Origin: Owenia fusiformis
Lineage: Eukaryota; Annelida; Polychaeta; Sabellida; Oweniidae
Assembly (NCBI GenBank): GCA_903813345.2
Contig: CAIIXF020000007.1
Coordinates: 33,634,538 to 33,698,537, forward strand
Length of the DNA: 64,000 nt
Reading direction: 5' to 3'
Position 1 is the stretch's first letter. Each line of letters starts with the position of its first letter. The notes below the pieces were generated by a model. That model saw only the letters and a program-made list of their open reading frames with translations. It was not told the DNA's origin and did no database searches. Made by a program: the position numbers and the translations under genes. This document shows, one piece after another, positions 10,004 to 21,442 of the stretch.

Positions 10004-12025
10004 TTATTCCTCTCCGTTAAGAAGTTTTGCAAGGTGTTGGATCCCTTTAAGGGAACTGTTAGCTAACGTGTTGGGATTCTGTACATAGTCTCCCAGGGAA
10101 TAGTTCTTTTCTTCGTGAGAGTCTTGCTTCATTATTAAGTATAACGGTTTTAGGAAGTTGATATAAGGCACCTGAAACGGGATCAATAAAATAAGTAGAT
10201 TTTAATACTACACATTTAAATTATTTTTAAAACGTCTAGCTAACCTCCCAAGTAACTCTTTGTCGGCCTTGTATTCTCACGGTAGAGTAGTTAAACGCGT
10301 GCCAAGGAGGATTGGCTCCAAGAATGCAATCTCGATATTTTCCAAAAATCAGTAATGAATATGTCCTTATTGTCTGACAATAAACTGACCATAAATTCAT
10401 AATCAGCGATCCAAAAGATTTTGGCTAATATCTTCATCACTTCTTGCGTGTTTTGGATTTTTTATTCTGTAATAAGACTAAATTTGCGCGATTAAAAATA
10501 TGAAGGGAAAAAATAGCGACTGATAATTTTGAATTTTGTATTCACGACATCCTTCAAGATCGGGCCTATTGAATTCAAGTTTTTTTTATTATCTGGGGCA
10601 TAGTATGTGAACCAAACGAAAGGAAAGAACATCGATATTGCATTCTGGGACTCAATCCTCATTGAATGCGTGCCTACTAAATTCACCGTCTGGTACATTG
10701 CCTAACGGCGCATCTCCTTCAAAATGGCAAGCCTTCCAAAGAAGCAAAATTATATGAAATACAAAATTAAATTGATTTATTCAACTATATTATACATTTC
10801 CTTTACAAGAAGAGCTTTTACAATGGACACCTAAATGTTTGAATATGAGGGTCCTAAGTTAAATATATCCTCATGTTTAAATGTACAGTGTCACATGTCC
10901 GTACTTTCGTCCGTCTGTTTAATAGCGTTTATTCGACTATTGTGGCAGTACGTATTGAATGATTAAGATGCGCATTAGAAGGAAACATCGTCATCAAACG
11001 GTATATTGTTAAGTATATGTATATGTCAATTATAATACAATGCATTTATAGTAGATTATGATTTAAATGTAATATGAATTGTGTGTTTTTTTAACATAAA
11101 ACTGGATACACATTGAACTAGAACACTGAACTCATGTGGTTACAATTTATGTGAACATCTGAGCTCGATTTATGTGTCAGTCCTCAAAAAAATCCAAAGC
11201 AAACATGTTATCGATCTGCTTATATTTCGAAACCTGCATTTAGGCGTTTAATTTCTCCACCGTGAAAGTGTATTTGATGATTCATCACTTCCTGTATTCT
11301 CTTTGAAATTGCATAACCATATTACCTATGTGTAATAGTATTGGATTAGGTTCATGTGCACTTGAGCGTTTAACATCTAACGTTAAAAATTCCGTAAAGG
11401 TGTTCTTTTAATATTGTTTTGTTGTGCTTCAAGAAAACCTTCAGTACATTTCTCCAGTAAAGACACTAATCAAGTAAGTAATTATAGGATGTCCCATGAT
11501 TTTAAGGAATATCATTTTTATTTGCTAGGTCATATTTATATCTGAACGAGAAAGCGTCCAGCAAACGAGTGTATATGTCAATATCATCGAGTAGATTTAA
11601 ATGATATTCTGAAAATATCATAGGATGTTCTTATTATCCTACACTCTTGCTTTAATAATGTGCTAAATGTATTATATCATTGAAAAATGTATTTCGTGTC
11701 AAATAGTTCAATTTGGCGGGAAATCAACAAGCGGGGTTTTATTCCGAGGGCTAATACGTATAGGTTATTATAATAATCTTACTTTACCTTGAAGTAGAGT
11801 AACTCGTGTATGCTGTAAAATCTTCCTGAATTGTTAAAGAAGGCAAATGACAATACATGAATAGAGAAAATAGTTAATATGAACGATTCTATCCAATCTT
11901 GTGCCATCGAATCGTTCCAATAGTACATATTCGTAGTCAGTATGAGTTTTAGTCGATTCAGTGCAATTTCAATTATTACACTCAAAATCTTATGGAATAA
12001 AAGAATATCACATTGACACGCAGCG
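10004..12025 (-). CDS. Unidentified split gene, two 3' exons
   Basis: The last exon is 10171-10004 (acceptor CCCGTTTCAG, 56 codons to TAA). It joins in phase 0 to an upstream exon ending at 11788 (donor CTTCAAG/GTAAAG). That exon is open up to at least 12025, where a GGTGTAG acceptor is possible, or could start at an internal ATG at about 11929. The product includes a hydrophobic stretch (WIESFILTIFSIHVLSFAFF, a likely membrane segment), then SIHELLYFK, the join, VPYINFLKPLYLIMKQ, and a polar tail ending LLNGEE. The intron carries a MITE (10303-10664). No family is recognised. The gene lies inside the 10.2-kb element. Confidence 0.4.
10303..10664. mobile_element. MITE, probable Mutator-like, 9-bp target duplication
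   Basis: The left end CAAGGAGGATTGGCTCCAAG is matched by the reversed right end CAATGAGGATTGAGTCCCAG. The 9-bp flanks are AACGCGTGC (10294-10302) and AATGCGTGC (10665-10673), 8 of 9 identical. A second family member with a perfect 9-bp duplication is at 14088-14391. Nine-bp duplications are characteristic of Mutator-like elements. Confidence 0.8.
10674..11787. other. Non-coding, probable intron
   Basis: AT-rich, no exon recognised. Lies between the two exons of the minus-strand gene. Confidence 0.4.
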
Positions 12026-12277
12026 CTACACCAATTCAAAAATATCATATTACATGTATGTCTTTCAGTCAATGTCATACTGTCACTCGGAATAAAAATA
12101 TATTCCTTACCTCTTGCTTACCTTGGAATTATCAAGGAATATATGTTCATAGCATGTTAATTGTACAGTGTAATCAGGCACAAAGGCAACTTTCGCTAAG
12201 GGGATTCATTTTTAAGAATATAATATTTCCTAATGCTCAACTTGACAAACGGCTTTTTGTATTTAATTAAATTTCAG

Positions 12278-12740
12278 TATGGCGCATGTGTGTCACTTCT
12301 GTGGCAGTCATTTTTCTACAAATTACAACATGCAGCGACACATGAGGAGTAGGCATGGAGCGGGATGCCTCGTTCCATATACGTGTTATAACTGTGACAA
12401 AACGTTTACAAGAAAGGAATATCTTATTGAACATATGACGATAGCACATAGATCCAGTGATCAAGATGAGATGTTTGTGTGTGCAAAATGCCCAAAACAG
12501 TTTCTATCTAAAAGACGTTTGCGCAGACACGAAAAGACACATGCAAACACTGAGTTTTATTGTGACATATGTCAAGAAAATGGACTTAGTGATATGCAAG
12601 TACGATCCTTTAAAACCAAGGAATATCTGGACAAACACAAAAGGATTACCCACGGAAAAGTTGTATTTGAATGTCCCCATTGTGGAAAAACATGGAAGAA
12701 AAGGGCAAACATGATCAATCACATTAAAAAAAATCACTGA
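12278..12740 (+). CDS. Compact five-finger C2H2 zinc-finger protein (last or only coding exon)
   Basis: A splice acceptor (TTAAATTTCAG) precedes the ATG at 12279 by one base, and the frame runs 153 aa to TGA. Five C2H2 fingers fill the protein: C5/C8/H21/H26, C36/C39/H52/H57, C68/C71/H84/H88, C95/C98/H120/H125 (an unusually long 21-residue spacer), and C132/C135/H148/H153, whose last histidine is the final residue. There is no other domain, so this is expected to be a sequence-specific nuclear DNA-binding protein. The position of the acceptor suggests a non-coding first exon or an upstream exon in phase 2. It lies 800 bp inside the right end of the 10.2-kb element, so it may be element-encoded or captured from the host; its target is unknown. 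Confidence 0.75.
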
Positions 12741-12744
12741 ACAA

Positions 12745-13065
12745 TTTAGGAATTTATTAACTCATGAAAAAATAACTATTTTAAGGCATCACTTTTGTAT
12801 TAGGCCTATTTGCTTTTAATTAGCGATGCGACTGATGACTGCCTCTTCTTTGTTTGACAGAACTTTGTACTATACATGTATCTCCTTGTGTTACTTCCCA
12901 GCTTCCCACTGAAGCAATAGCTATCAGTGAATTTTTTGATACTCTAAAATATAAGTGCAAAAAATATATCTTTAGAAAATTTATATATTTTTCCATGCAT
13001 TGATTTTCCTGTAAGTGAAGGGTAATAAATGCTCATTTTAACATTCATATGTGTTTGTAAATAAT
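12745..13065. other. Spacer between zinc-finger gene and right TIR
   Basis: Probable 3' untranslated region of the zinc-finger gene and AT-rich spacer. An AATAAA occurs near 13023. Confidence 0.4.
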
Positions 13066-13543
13066 ATATATGCTTTAAATCATATATTTTATTTGTTTAA
13101 ATTATATAATTCAACTGATCTGCTCCGGTTACGTTCCCAGCTCCGGTTACGTTCCTAAGTAACATTTTTAAAACTTTTTTTTTAATTAAACAAATCAGAG
13201 TCGTGTGAATCAGAAATAACAGAATTATTCAATAGTATAAGGACTATTCTGTACTTTTTTCAAAAGTCTATACTTAATTGTTGTGAAAAGTTATAATCGA
13301 AAAACCATCTTTCGGAGTAAAGTCCGTCTGCGCCGATTTCAATAACTTCGTACTTGATCAGAACTGGGTTCCAACAGAATTCCTACAAACTCATGAATGA
13401 AATAGTTATTGCATGGAATACTTACTTTCGTCAAAATCAAAGTAGAACTCTAGTTAAAAAATATATTGTGCTAAATTATTGCCATTTCTTAGTAAAATGT
13501 CGTTCTCCGGTACGTTGCCAAAATTATTCGATGGCACCCCGTG
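13066..13543 (-). repeat. Right TIR of the 10.2-kb element
   Basis: Reverse counterpart of 3352-3830. It includes the paired motif GCTCCGGTTACGTTCC at 13122 and 13140 and ends in ...GGCACCCCGTG. Confidence 0.85.
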
Positions 13544-13697
13544 ATTGAGGGCAATAGTGTAAATTATTTCCCCGAGCGAATATCCTCTACAATGTACTAT
13601 TCCCGAAGCCGCAGGCTGAGGGAATAGTACATTGTAGAGGATATTCCCAAGGGGAAATCATTTACACTATTGCTCGAAATTAGGCAGTCACTATTTG
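13544..13697. repeat. Fold-back repeat split by the 10.2-kb element
   Basis: The region forms a long hairpin: GCGAATATCCTCTACAATGT pairs with ACATTGTAGAGGATATTCCC, with outer parts AATAGTGTAAATTATTTCCC and GGGGAAATCATTTACACTAT. The missing outer left end (AATAGTGACTGCCATTGA) lies at 3334-3351. A relative is at about 49106. Confidence 0.75.
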
Positions 13698-13699
13698 TT

Positions 13700-14087
13700 T
13701 TATTATATACCCTATACTGACTCTTGTCCCGTTTCCTCTGCGAAGGCCATAAAGGCTTAGAAAGCCCCCTCCCCGGGTCCATTGTTAGCATTATAAGCTG
13801 TGACGTCATCAGATGCTCAACAGAAATTTTTGCCTCTGAGACTCTCACTTGACAAATTCAATCGCGTTTAACACGCGGAATAGATTATCATAAAAACACT
13901 TGAAATTACACAGACGTATTGAGTTTAGGGAACTTTATCCACCTTGCTTATATTGTATCGTTCACGCACGTCTGTCATGGTGAACGGAGTTGATTTGTGT
14001 TTGTGCTCATCCTCCATTTTTTGTTTTTCGTCTGCGCAGTGATGATACGCAGACGTTTCCAAGGGTAATAGAAGTTGCAATCGTGAC
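13700..14087. other. Non-coding spacer
   Basis: No exon is supported; nothing else seen. Confidence 0.4.
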
Positions 14088-14391
14088 CAAGGAGGATTGG
14101 CTCCCAGAGTGCAGCATCGATATTCTGTCCCATATATGGGCATGTCGTGCTACAAAATTTGAATTCCAACGACCGCCATTTTGTTCACTTCAACATTTGA
14201 ATTGTGAATTTTGGTCTTATTTCCTAACGAAAAATTCCAAAACTCACAAGAAATGATCGAGATATTGGTTCGAATATTTTGAACTGTTTATTTTGAATTT
14301 ATAATCGGTTATAATTTCAGAAAATAACGACATTTCGGCGTTTTCATTGTTGGAAAATATCGACTTCGATTCTGGGAGCCAATCCTCCTTG
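14088..14391. mobile_element. MITE, probable Mutator-like, perfect 9-bp target duplication
   Basis: The ends CAAGGAGGATTGGCTCCCAG are identical in inverted orientation. Flanks are AATCGTGAC at 14079-14087 and 14392-14400. Same family as 10303-10664, and 58 bp shorter. Confidence 0.85.
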
Positions 14392-14399
14392 AATCGTGA

Positions 14400-14570
14400 C
14401 GTCAGCGGGCAATAGTTCAAATGTATATTCCCGCTGACGTCACATTTGAGGGAATATAACTTTCCGAGGGAAATAGTAAATCTATTTCGGAACACGCGAC
14501 TAGGTATTGACCAATCAGGATTAGTGTTACATATTGGGTATATAATAATACTTGATATCGGTATACTGCC
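14400..14570. repeat. Short palindromic repeat, GAGGGAATA family
   Basis: TATTCCCGCTGACGTCA and nearby GAGGGAATATAACTTTCCGA resemble the fold-back family at 13544 and 49106. The downstream TTGGGTATATAATAATA also recurs at about 50367. Confidence 0.5.
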
Positions 14571-14580
14571 ATCTGCAATT

Positions 14581-14765
14581 ACCCAGATGCGAGTAGGTAG
14601 TTACCAGTATCACCACCGGGTGGCTTATTCGGGTTAAATAACATGGCAGGTATATAAGAACGTTCCTTAAAATATTTTCATTTTAAGTGGATAAATTTTT
14701 ATATAATCCTTATGTGTCTGATAATTATACAAACGAAAATATGTCCACTAAACGAAAATATGTTT
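14581..14765 (+). repeat. Partial copy of the ACCCAGATGCGAGTAG element
   Basis: Closely matches the left 185 bp of the element at 33461-33892, starting ACCCAGATGCGAGTAGGTAG. The right end is absent. Confidence 0.65.
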
Positions 14766-14769
14766 TGCT

Positions 14770-15690
14770 AACATTCCTTGCTGATCTCATCTCAACTAGG
14801 CAGTCAATATGGTACAACGAAAATGGGACTTCTGCGCATGTTAAAATTTTTCGTCAAAACTCAACTTTTGTTCAAGTTGATACGATTGTCTTTCGAACTA
14901 GAGACTTACCTCATTCGAAAGATCATAAAAGACTTTATCTATACTGAAAATCTTAGATCCAAACATAGTAGAATACGCCGTCAGTCCGCATTTGATTTTT
15001 TGAAGTGAGTTTCGTAGATCGTCAGATTTCTCCGACTGATATCGGGTTATCTCAAACTGGTTCGTTTATAAATACGAATTTGTTTACCGTTGTAAGGCGC
15101 ATGCGCAAAATTGATTTATAAACCTTATTGGTTGATGGTTTTTCCCCTGCGCATGCGTGAAGTCTGATGAACACTTATGACGAAGACCGGAGCAAACATT
15201 ACTAGCTCTTGAACGAAATTCCAAGATTCAGGTCATTTCGCCGTGTTTGCTAAGCGTGTATACGTGAATGACAAGCTGTTTTGAGTAAATCGGGTACCTG
15301 TTTTAGACACAACATTGATTTAGCTTGACATTGATGTGCACATTGGCACTTTTAAGCATGTTAATACAAGTTTTTACACTCTTAGCACGAGACGGGTTTT
15401 CGAAAAATCTGTTATCTGATTCACTCGATTATCGTATGGATATGTATTTCTGCTGACATTTCAACACCACATCACATAGAATTACGATGCAGAATGATAA
15501 TAAAACACAAAACAACTACTAAATTCCACTTGTTATTTCACAGGAGGTAAAAATGCAAACTGCCTAGATTCTTTGTAAGGGTCGTCAGACATCGGATTGG
15601 CCGCCATATTTGAAATGAAAATATCACTAAATAGAGGTCTGCGCATGCCTCAACATTTCGACTGTAGGTAAAGACGTCTGAAGCTTTTAC
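14770..15690. other. Non-coding stretch
   Basis: Nothing convincing is seen. Short open frames near 14690-15008 lack splice or family support. Confidence 0.4.
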
Positions 15691-15694
15691 AATA

Positions 15695-16066
15695 GAGAGG
15701 TTAAGCTACACGTTCAAATGCAAACCGTGAACCTGGCTCCTGGGCCATCCTAGAACATTACTAAAAACAATCACGTAATGAGCGACGTGTAATAGCTCAT
15801 CTACACGTAAAAACATGTCAGGTAACTTTCACGCTTACCTCTAGAAAGTAGACTAATCTGACGTCATTGTTCTGCGCGCGCATACAAGTTCACGTTCATG
15901 CTTTGTTGAATACGTGTCTGTAAATTGCACCAATATGATAATCTCATGTAAAAACCTGTACTCTTCACGCTGGCCAACAGAAAAAAAACAAATCTGACGT
16001 CATTTATCTGTGCGCGCTTTGAAGTTCACGTTCAAGGTTTGTTAAATACGTGTAGCTAAACCTCTC
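15695..16066. mobile_element. MITE with TA duplication (GAGAGGTTWAGCTACACGT ends)
   Basis: Inverted ends GAGAGGTTAAGCTACACGTT and (reversed) GAGAGGTTTAGCTACACGTA are bounded by TA at 15693-15694 and 16067-16068. The GAGAG ends recall the element at 22674-23548. Confidence 0.7.
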
Positions 16067-16069
16067 TAA

Positions 16070-17375
16070 TATGAAGTTATTGGCGAGCTTTTGAACTAGG
16101 AGTCATGCACAGGGGACTTATCTGTACTGGTAACTGACAAAAGCAACCTAAAAATGAGCTTACTCACGCCAGGTGATCGTACAAAATGGATGGAGGGAGG
16201 ATTAGGCGATTTCTGCAAGAAAACTCAACAAATTTTACAACTGAATTGCCAAATGAATAGGCGCAGTGCATGGCAAAATATGATAGGCCATCTAGTATTT
16301 TTTTTGAACTGATACCCTTCTAAGATATGAGATCTATTAAAAAAGGCGCATCATCACCAACGTGCAAAAGTCAATGTTTTTGCTATAAATCGGGCAACAA
16401 TGGTCCACACGACCTGTAATAAATAGGTATAAGGAACGTTATTATCACAATACTAATGACATTGCTCACTTTTTAAAGTTACTAGAATCCCATCGACAGA
16501 GTTTTTAAAACGTGGCACTATTTTTGACAGACAGACAGGCACAAGTCGACAATAAAAAGCAGATCTAGATTTTGCCGATTTTTACAAAATTATTTCATAA
16601 AACTACTGTTTACAGTTACATGGGTTTGAATAAAATGGAAAACAGTAAAAAAGCAGATAATTTTTTTTATATTTCATAAAACTACTGTTAATAGTGACAG
16701 GACACCTGAAATAATTTATAAAGCTACGAATGCCCAAGAAGTGAATTTTCTGCAACTAAAATGGCGAGCTTTTAAACCTGGAATAAAGGGGGCTTTCTTG
16801 TATTGCAAATTAATAAAAAATAACCTAAAACTAGAATCCTATCGACAAATATTTTAAAACGTGGAACTATATTGACAGACAGACGGACGGACAGATAGAC
16901 GGACAAGTGAGCGATTGCTAAAGTTCACCATGTGAGCTAAAATGATGTTTTTTGGTTATTCTTCTTGGTCCGTCCTACATAAAATACGATATTTTTTTGT
17001 TTCATTATTGTTTTCAACCCCGAAAACTACATCCTTAACTTTAAGGTAGAACTTCACTGTTGATCAACCTTTTTCTACAATTCAGGTTTTCTTGAAAAAA
17101 TCCAGGTGAAGGATATACTGATAAATAACAAAATATGTGAAAATTAGAAAGATTGGCTGTTTGGTTATTTCTAGAAAAATATTTGAATTTACCAAATTCA
17201 TTTTTTAATATAACAAAAATCGTCCGGATCTTGAGCAAAAACATAAAAAGAGGTATCAATTTATTCAGTTTTCGTTTTTGCCATTAGAGATGCGCGAACT
17301 GACTACGCAATAAACAGTGAACTTCTACCTAAGGTAACTGTTTACTTTTGCCCAAAAGGGTCTTGTACATGTACG
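16070..17375. repeat. Non-coding, diverged repeat material with GACGGACAGA run
   Basis: Pieces such as AATCCCATCGACAGAGTTTT (16486) and a GACAGACAGACGGACGGACAG run near 16876 match the repeat block at 24.5-26.7 kb. No exon is seen. Confidence 0.55.
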
Positions 17376-17663
17376 TGTACAGGGGCTTAGCCAGCTTTCA
17401 GTAAGGGGGGTGCGATCGCCCAAAAAATTTTCAGTCAGCTAGGGTGTGCGATTGTGCCATAAACAAGCCAAAAATTAGGATTTATCTTGAATTTCACCAA
17501 AATTGATGCACTTCCTTCAAAATTGAGCTATAGAAGCTTCAAATAAAAAGCATTTCAAAGCTCTTTTCCTCTTCTTCTTCTTCTTCTTCTTCTTCTTTTT
17601 TTTCTTTTTCTTTTTGGTGGGGGTGCACCCATCACACCCCTGGCTCCGCCTATGGTGTACAGT
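17376..17663. mobile_element. MITE-like repeat containing a CTT microsatellite
   Basis: Partial inverted ends GTGTACAGGGGCTTAGCCAG and CTGGCTCCGCCTATGGTGTA bound about 290 bp. The right half contains (CTT)n at 17566-17600. The inner phrase GTGCGATYG...CATAAACAAGCC recurs inverted near 19690. Confidence 0.55.
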
Positions 17664-17699
17664 AATCGAAAAAATAGTGTGCAGCAGTGTTAATGAAAA

Positions 17700-19260
17700 C
17701 ACAGAATGAAATCCTGTGCTTATGGTTGATGTGGAAAAGTCAGTCCACCCCAGTGGTCTAAAAGGCCAAATTATGCCAAAATATGCCCATTTTTTAAAGT
17801 GTGCGCCAAAGTTTAAAACTGCGCAGGCGCACCGCTCTCGCTAAACTATATAAAGAGATTACCAGGTACACGATTCAGAGGTAAGCCAGGAAGGCGAACG
17901 ATCTTCGTCTCGTGATGATTTCCCATATAATCGTAACCAGGGAAGTTTCACAATTGAAATTGAAAATTACTATTAGATATACTTTGTAGATGTTATTTAT
18001 GAAGCTGTTTAGTGTTTGCATCAATCAAATGGCTCATTTTGAACATATAAAAAGTATTTGTGTTTTGTTTCCCAGGGAATTGTATTGTATGTAGTACACA
18101 CATAAATAGTGTACATTATACAGTACTTGAATAGCCTGGTTTACATAATATTGAAGGGCATGCTGATTACATGCACACGAGTACATGAATGAAGGCCTAA
18201 TATTGATATACGTAGCTTGCATACCTAAATAAAAAATAAACTCTTAATCCCCTAATGTAAACACGGCGGTATACGTAGCCCGATTTATCGGGGACTTTAA
18301 GTTCCTACAAAATTTTAGGAACCGAAATTATTTGGGGCCCAAAAATCTTTTTCTGGGCCCACAAAGGGGGAAATCTCAAAATTATAGATGCACAATATTG
18401 CATAAAACTTTAAATGATTCGTTTTCTGATTCGTGATGAACTCCATCTTTATAATAATATAAGGAGTAATGTTATCGAGTGTATTTTGATACGGCCATTT
18501 GTGCGTTGCCTTTTATTAGTAAACCGGTTTTTATGCGAGCGTGTGTGCATTTGAGGTTATTTTGGTCCATTTACAATATCATATTGAATAGTTCATGCAG
18601 TGAGTAATAAGTCCATCTAGCATGTGTATTTATACGAGTAAGTAGTTTTGTGACCCGAAAGGAAAATTAACGTCCAAATGAATTCTTTAAAAGTTTGTCA
18701 GTTTTAATTACTTCAATTATTTATCATTTAAAGAAATAAACTTCATCATGAGTTCCAACAAAATTCAAATCGCTTATATTATATACCTGCACTAATCTTT
18801 ACACGAGGGTTGTACGAGAATGTTGTTTTGTATTTTAGGAATTGGTAGGGGTTTGTTCGTTCAGTCACACAATTAATCAGTGGGTTGTAAGGAAATCAGA
18901 TATGTAAAAGTAGTTAAGTTTTGGACACGCAAACCGTGAACTCGATGAATATGAAGATAAAAGGAAAGCTTTTACAGTTACAGCTGAAATAAATCTATGT
19001 ATCTTCCAGAGGGCTAAAAGGTAAGTCTTTCCTTCCTTTTATACATGTAGCTTGTGCATGTGTGAATAAGTGATTTGCTCATAAATATAGTACAATGTGT
19101 ATGCAATCGTAACAATGGTACGCAATGGTAAAGAATTATGTATTACAGTTTTGGCCATAAATAACTAGAATGGTGAATAGAACAGAGTTCAATTCAGACT
19201 CCAGGTTGAAGCTAAGTAAGTAATTGAGTAGATAGCTGAGTAAGTAACCTAACCCATGAC
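17700..19260. other. Non-coding stretch
   Basis: No exon is supported. A small hairpin lies near 18335 (GGGGCCCAAAAATCTTTTTCT then GGGCCC). Confidence 0.4.
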
Positions 19261-19264
19261 TTAA

Positions 19265-19670
19265 GGTACAGCTGGAAAGTAACATTTTGGTAAAAAAATT
19301 GCTATACCAGCACATGTTATTTTCTGGTACAAAATGAAGTATGAAGACATGTGTCAATTGCCTTGCTTTTTTCAGGAAAGTATCATTACACTGTCTTCTT
19401 TAAGAATATCTAGTAGGAGTTCAATGGGAACTACAGGAAATTCTGATATTTCACAATTTCTTTTTTTTCCAAATTTTCTTTCAAAGTTTCCAGACAACAC
19501 AGGAGCTACCATTGACCTGTTTCCAGGTTTACTAAAAGTAGACAGTGTAATGATACTTTCCTGAAAAAAGCAAGGAAATACACACATGCCTTCATACTTA
19601 ATTTTGTACCAGAAAATAACATGTGCAGGTATAGCAATTTTTTACCAAAATGTTACTTTCCAGCTGAACC
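19265..19670. mobile_element. Fold-back element flanked by TTAA
   Basis: Arms of about 135 bp are nearly perfect inverted copies (GGTACAGCTGGAAAGTAACA at left; reversed right GGTTCAGCTGGAAAGTAACA). TTAA lies at 19261-19264 and 19671-19674. TTAA duplication is the signature of piggyBac and Kolobok elements. Confidence 0.75.
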
Positions 19671-19812
19671 TTAAATCTTATTTTTTGGCTTGTTTATGCC
19701 ACAGTCGCACCCCCTCCTGACTGAAAACGCATGAGATTTTGAGTTCGATTCAAACTTCCATTGAGTACTTTGAATTTATTAAACTGTTGCTGTTGTGTTG
19801 CATTACAGTCTG

Positions 19813-20147
19813 TTACACTGCTTCGAAGGCAATCAGTTGACGCTGAAAAATAAGAAATCTAAAGACTAATGTGCCATAATATGGAGAAAAATATGTTCAT
19901 ATTGCACACAAATAACATTTGTATATTTCAGATTATTTAGTGTATAGTGCAATAAGCCGGTGCCCCCTTGTAATTTGAAGTCTAATATAAGAGGTTGCAG
20001 ACTTTATAAGCCAATTTACAAGCTACAGTATCCAGGATATACAAATGTCATTCGTGTGCAATATGAATATGTTTTTCTTTATAAAATTGCACAATAGTCT
20101 TTAGATTTCTTTTCCAGGTTCAACTGCTTGCCTTTGAAGCAGTGTAA
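19813..20147. repeat. Fold-back repeat with ~150-bp arms
   Basis: TTACACTGCTTCGAAGGCAA at left pairs with TTGCCTTTGAAGCAGTGTAA at right, and similarity continues inward through AAGAAATCTAAAGACTA and TTCATATTGCACAC. Confidence 0.8.
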
Positions 20148-20152
20148 CAACA

Positions 20153-20213
20153 TTAGACCTAGCCTGGGCCTCGTTTCTTATCTGACGTGTCTTATGACCC
20201 AGGCTAGGTCTAA
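20153..20213. repeat. Perfect 16-bp hairpin
   Basis: TTAGACCTAGCCTGGG at 20153 and CCCAGGCTAGGTCTAA at 20198 are perfect reverse complements around a 29-nt loop. The hairpin directly abuts the fold-back repeat. Confidence 0.8.
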
Positions 20214-21430
20214 CCTCCATGATCAATTTTGCCTTTGATGCGTTAATTTAATCGTTCCGCAGGTTTCGACAAGCGGAACTAATTAAACCCCGAAAACATG
20301 GTAATATTACATAAAGAATGTGATTCAACCATGCATACATACCTTATAAATACATACACACATCCCGTATCCTACTTAGACCCTATTGATGCATAATTAC
20401 GAAAATATTGGAGACAGGTTTGGAATATAACGAAAATGTCGGTCAGTTCCGGTGTGAAAGAAATAATGGTCCCCCAGGGATTATGGTCCTCCTTCTTAAC
20501 GGCCCTTACTGGCCCTGATTGTGTACAAGCGTAGGTAAGTTAATAAGGGAAAGAGGTCACCATATAAATCAATGGAGAGTAGGACCATAAGTTGACAGGA
20601 GCCCCTACCCTTTTACACCGGTAACATCGAAATTGCAAATCGTATCAGAAATTAACCGTCATCGCGGCACTGCATTAACAAACAGTAGGTTTGCAATTAA
20701 AGGTGCAACAATTAGTGCAGGGGGGAGGGGGCATTCAACGATCATCGACCAGTGTCAAAATATGCGAGTTTAAGTTTGGATATTTCATCTAGACTAACAT
20801 GTATTTTTATTATCTACAAAGAAACCCCTGGATGAACATTATTTCAGCTGATATTCCTATTGAAACGTGGTGAATCTTAAAAATCTATTAGTGGGACTCC
20901 CTTTATAGAAGCTTTGAACTGAATTTACACTTCTTAATGCTGATAGTTTATCCATACATTCTAAGAAAATAGGTATGTCAAAGAAGATGTTGAGCCAAAT
21001 ATTGACCCGATAGCTCAGAAAAAATCAAAAAATCGAATTTTCTCTCTACAGTCCTTGTTGCCCCATTAACTATTTTGTGTGTATACACGCGCTATATAAA
21101 TCAATCAAAGGTACCTGTTATCCTCAAAATTTATCTTTTTATCCCGAGTAATCGCGATAATAATTATCAATCTATTTGACAACAATTTCGTTTCGCTAAT
21201 AGTTTAATTTTACGATCCGGGACACTCGGAAAGACACAATGACGGACATGCGGAAATGTCATTTTAGAGATTGGTAAGTGTCGCTTCATCTAGTATAAAT
21301 GAACATTTAACACAATAATATTGTGTTAAATCGCTTGGTGTTATGTGTTTTTATATTCTTGTCAAGTATCACTTGCATGTTATCGCGGAAAAATGGTTTT
21401 GATAGATCCAGAACTTGCATCAAAGGAAAG
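20214..21430. other. Non-coding stretch
   Basis: Only a small hairpin (TTAATCGTTCCGC ... GCGGAACTAATTAA near 20247-20286) is seen. Confidence 0.4.
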
Positions 21431-21442
21431 AATAGTAAAGAG

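Larger units (their letters stand above)
3352..13543. mobile_element. 10.2-kb TIR element with 5-bp target duplication and internal genes
   Basis: Both ends read CACGGGGTGCCATCGAATAA inward, and the two arms stay nearly identical for about 480 bp (a handful of mismatches). ATTGA occurs immediately outside each end (3347-3351, 13544-13548). Removing the element and one ATTGA restores a sequence matching the uninterrupted repeat at about 49106, so this is a true insertion. Inside are at least three minus-strand coding segments, one plus-strand first-exon candidate, a C2H2 zinc-finger exon, a MITE (10303-10664) and a GCCATTTTG-rich repeat block (about 7150-8440). No transposase, integrase or polymerase motif was recognised. 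CAC ends with a 5-bp duplication are the known signature of the Transib/RAG superfamily; assignment to it is inference only. Confidence 0.85.

Noticed and set aside
3352-13543. Polinton/Maverick identity for the large element
   Set aside because: The duplication is 5 bp rather than 6, the ends do not fit, and no polymerase B, integrase, ATPase or capsid frame is present.
3352-13543. Firm naming as a RAG-like (ProtoRAG) transposon
   Set aside because: Only the CAC ends and 5-bp duplication fit; no RAG1-like or RAG2-like coding sequence could be read, so it is kept as a hypothesis.
17517-17702. Lysine-rich frame
   Set aside because: It is the CTT microsatellite read on the minus strand inside a MITE.
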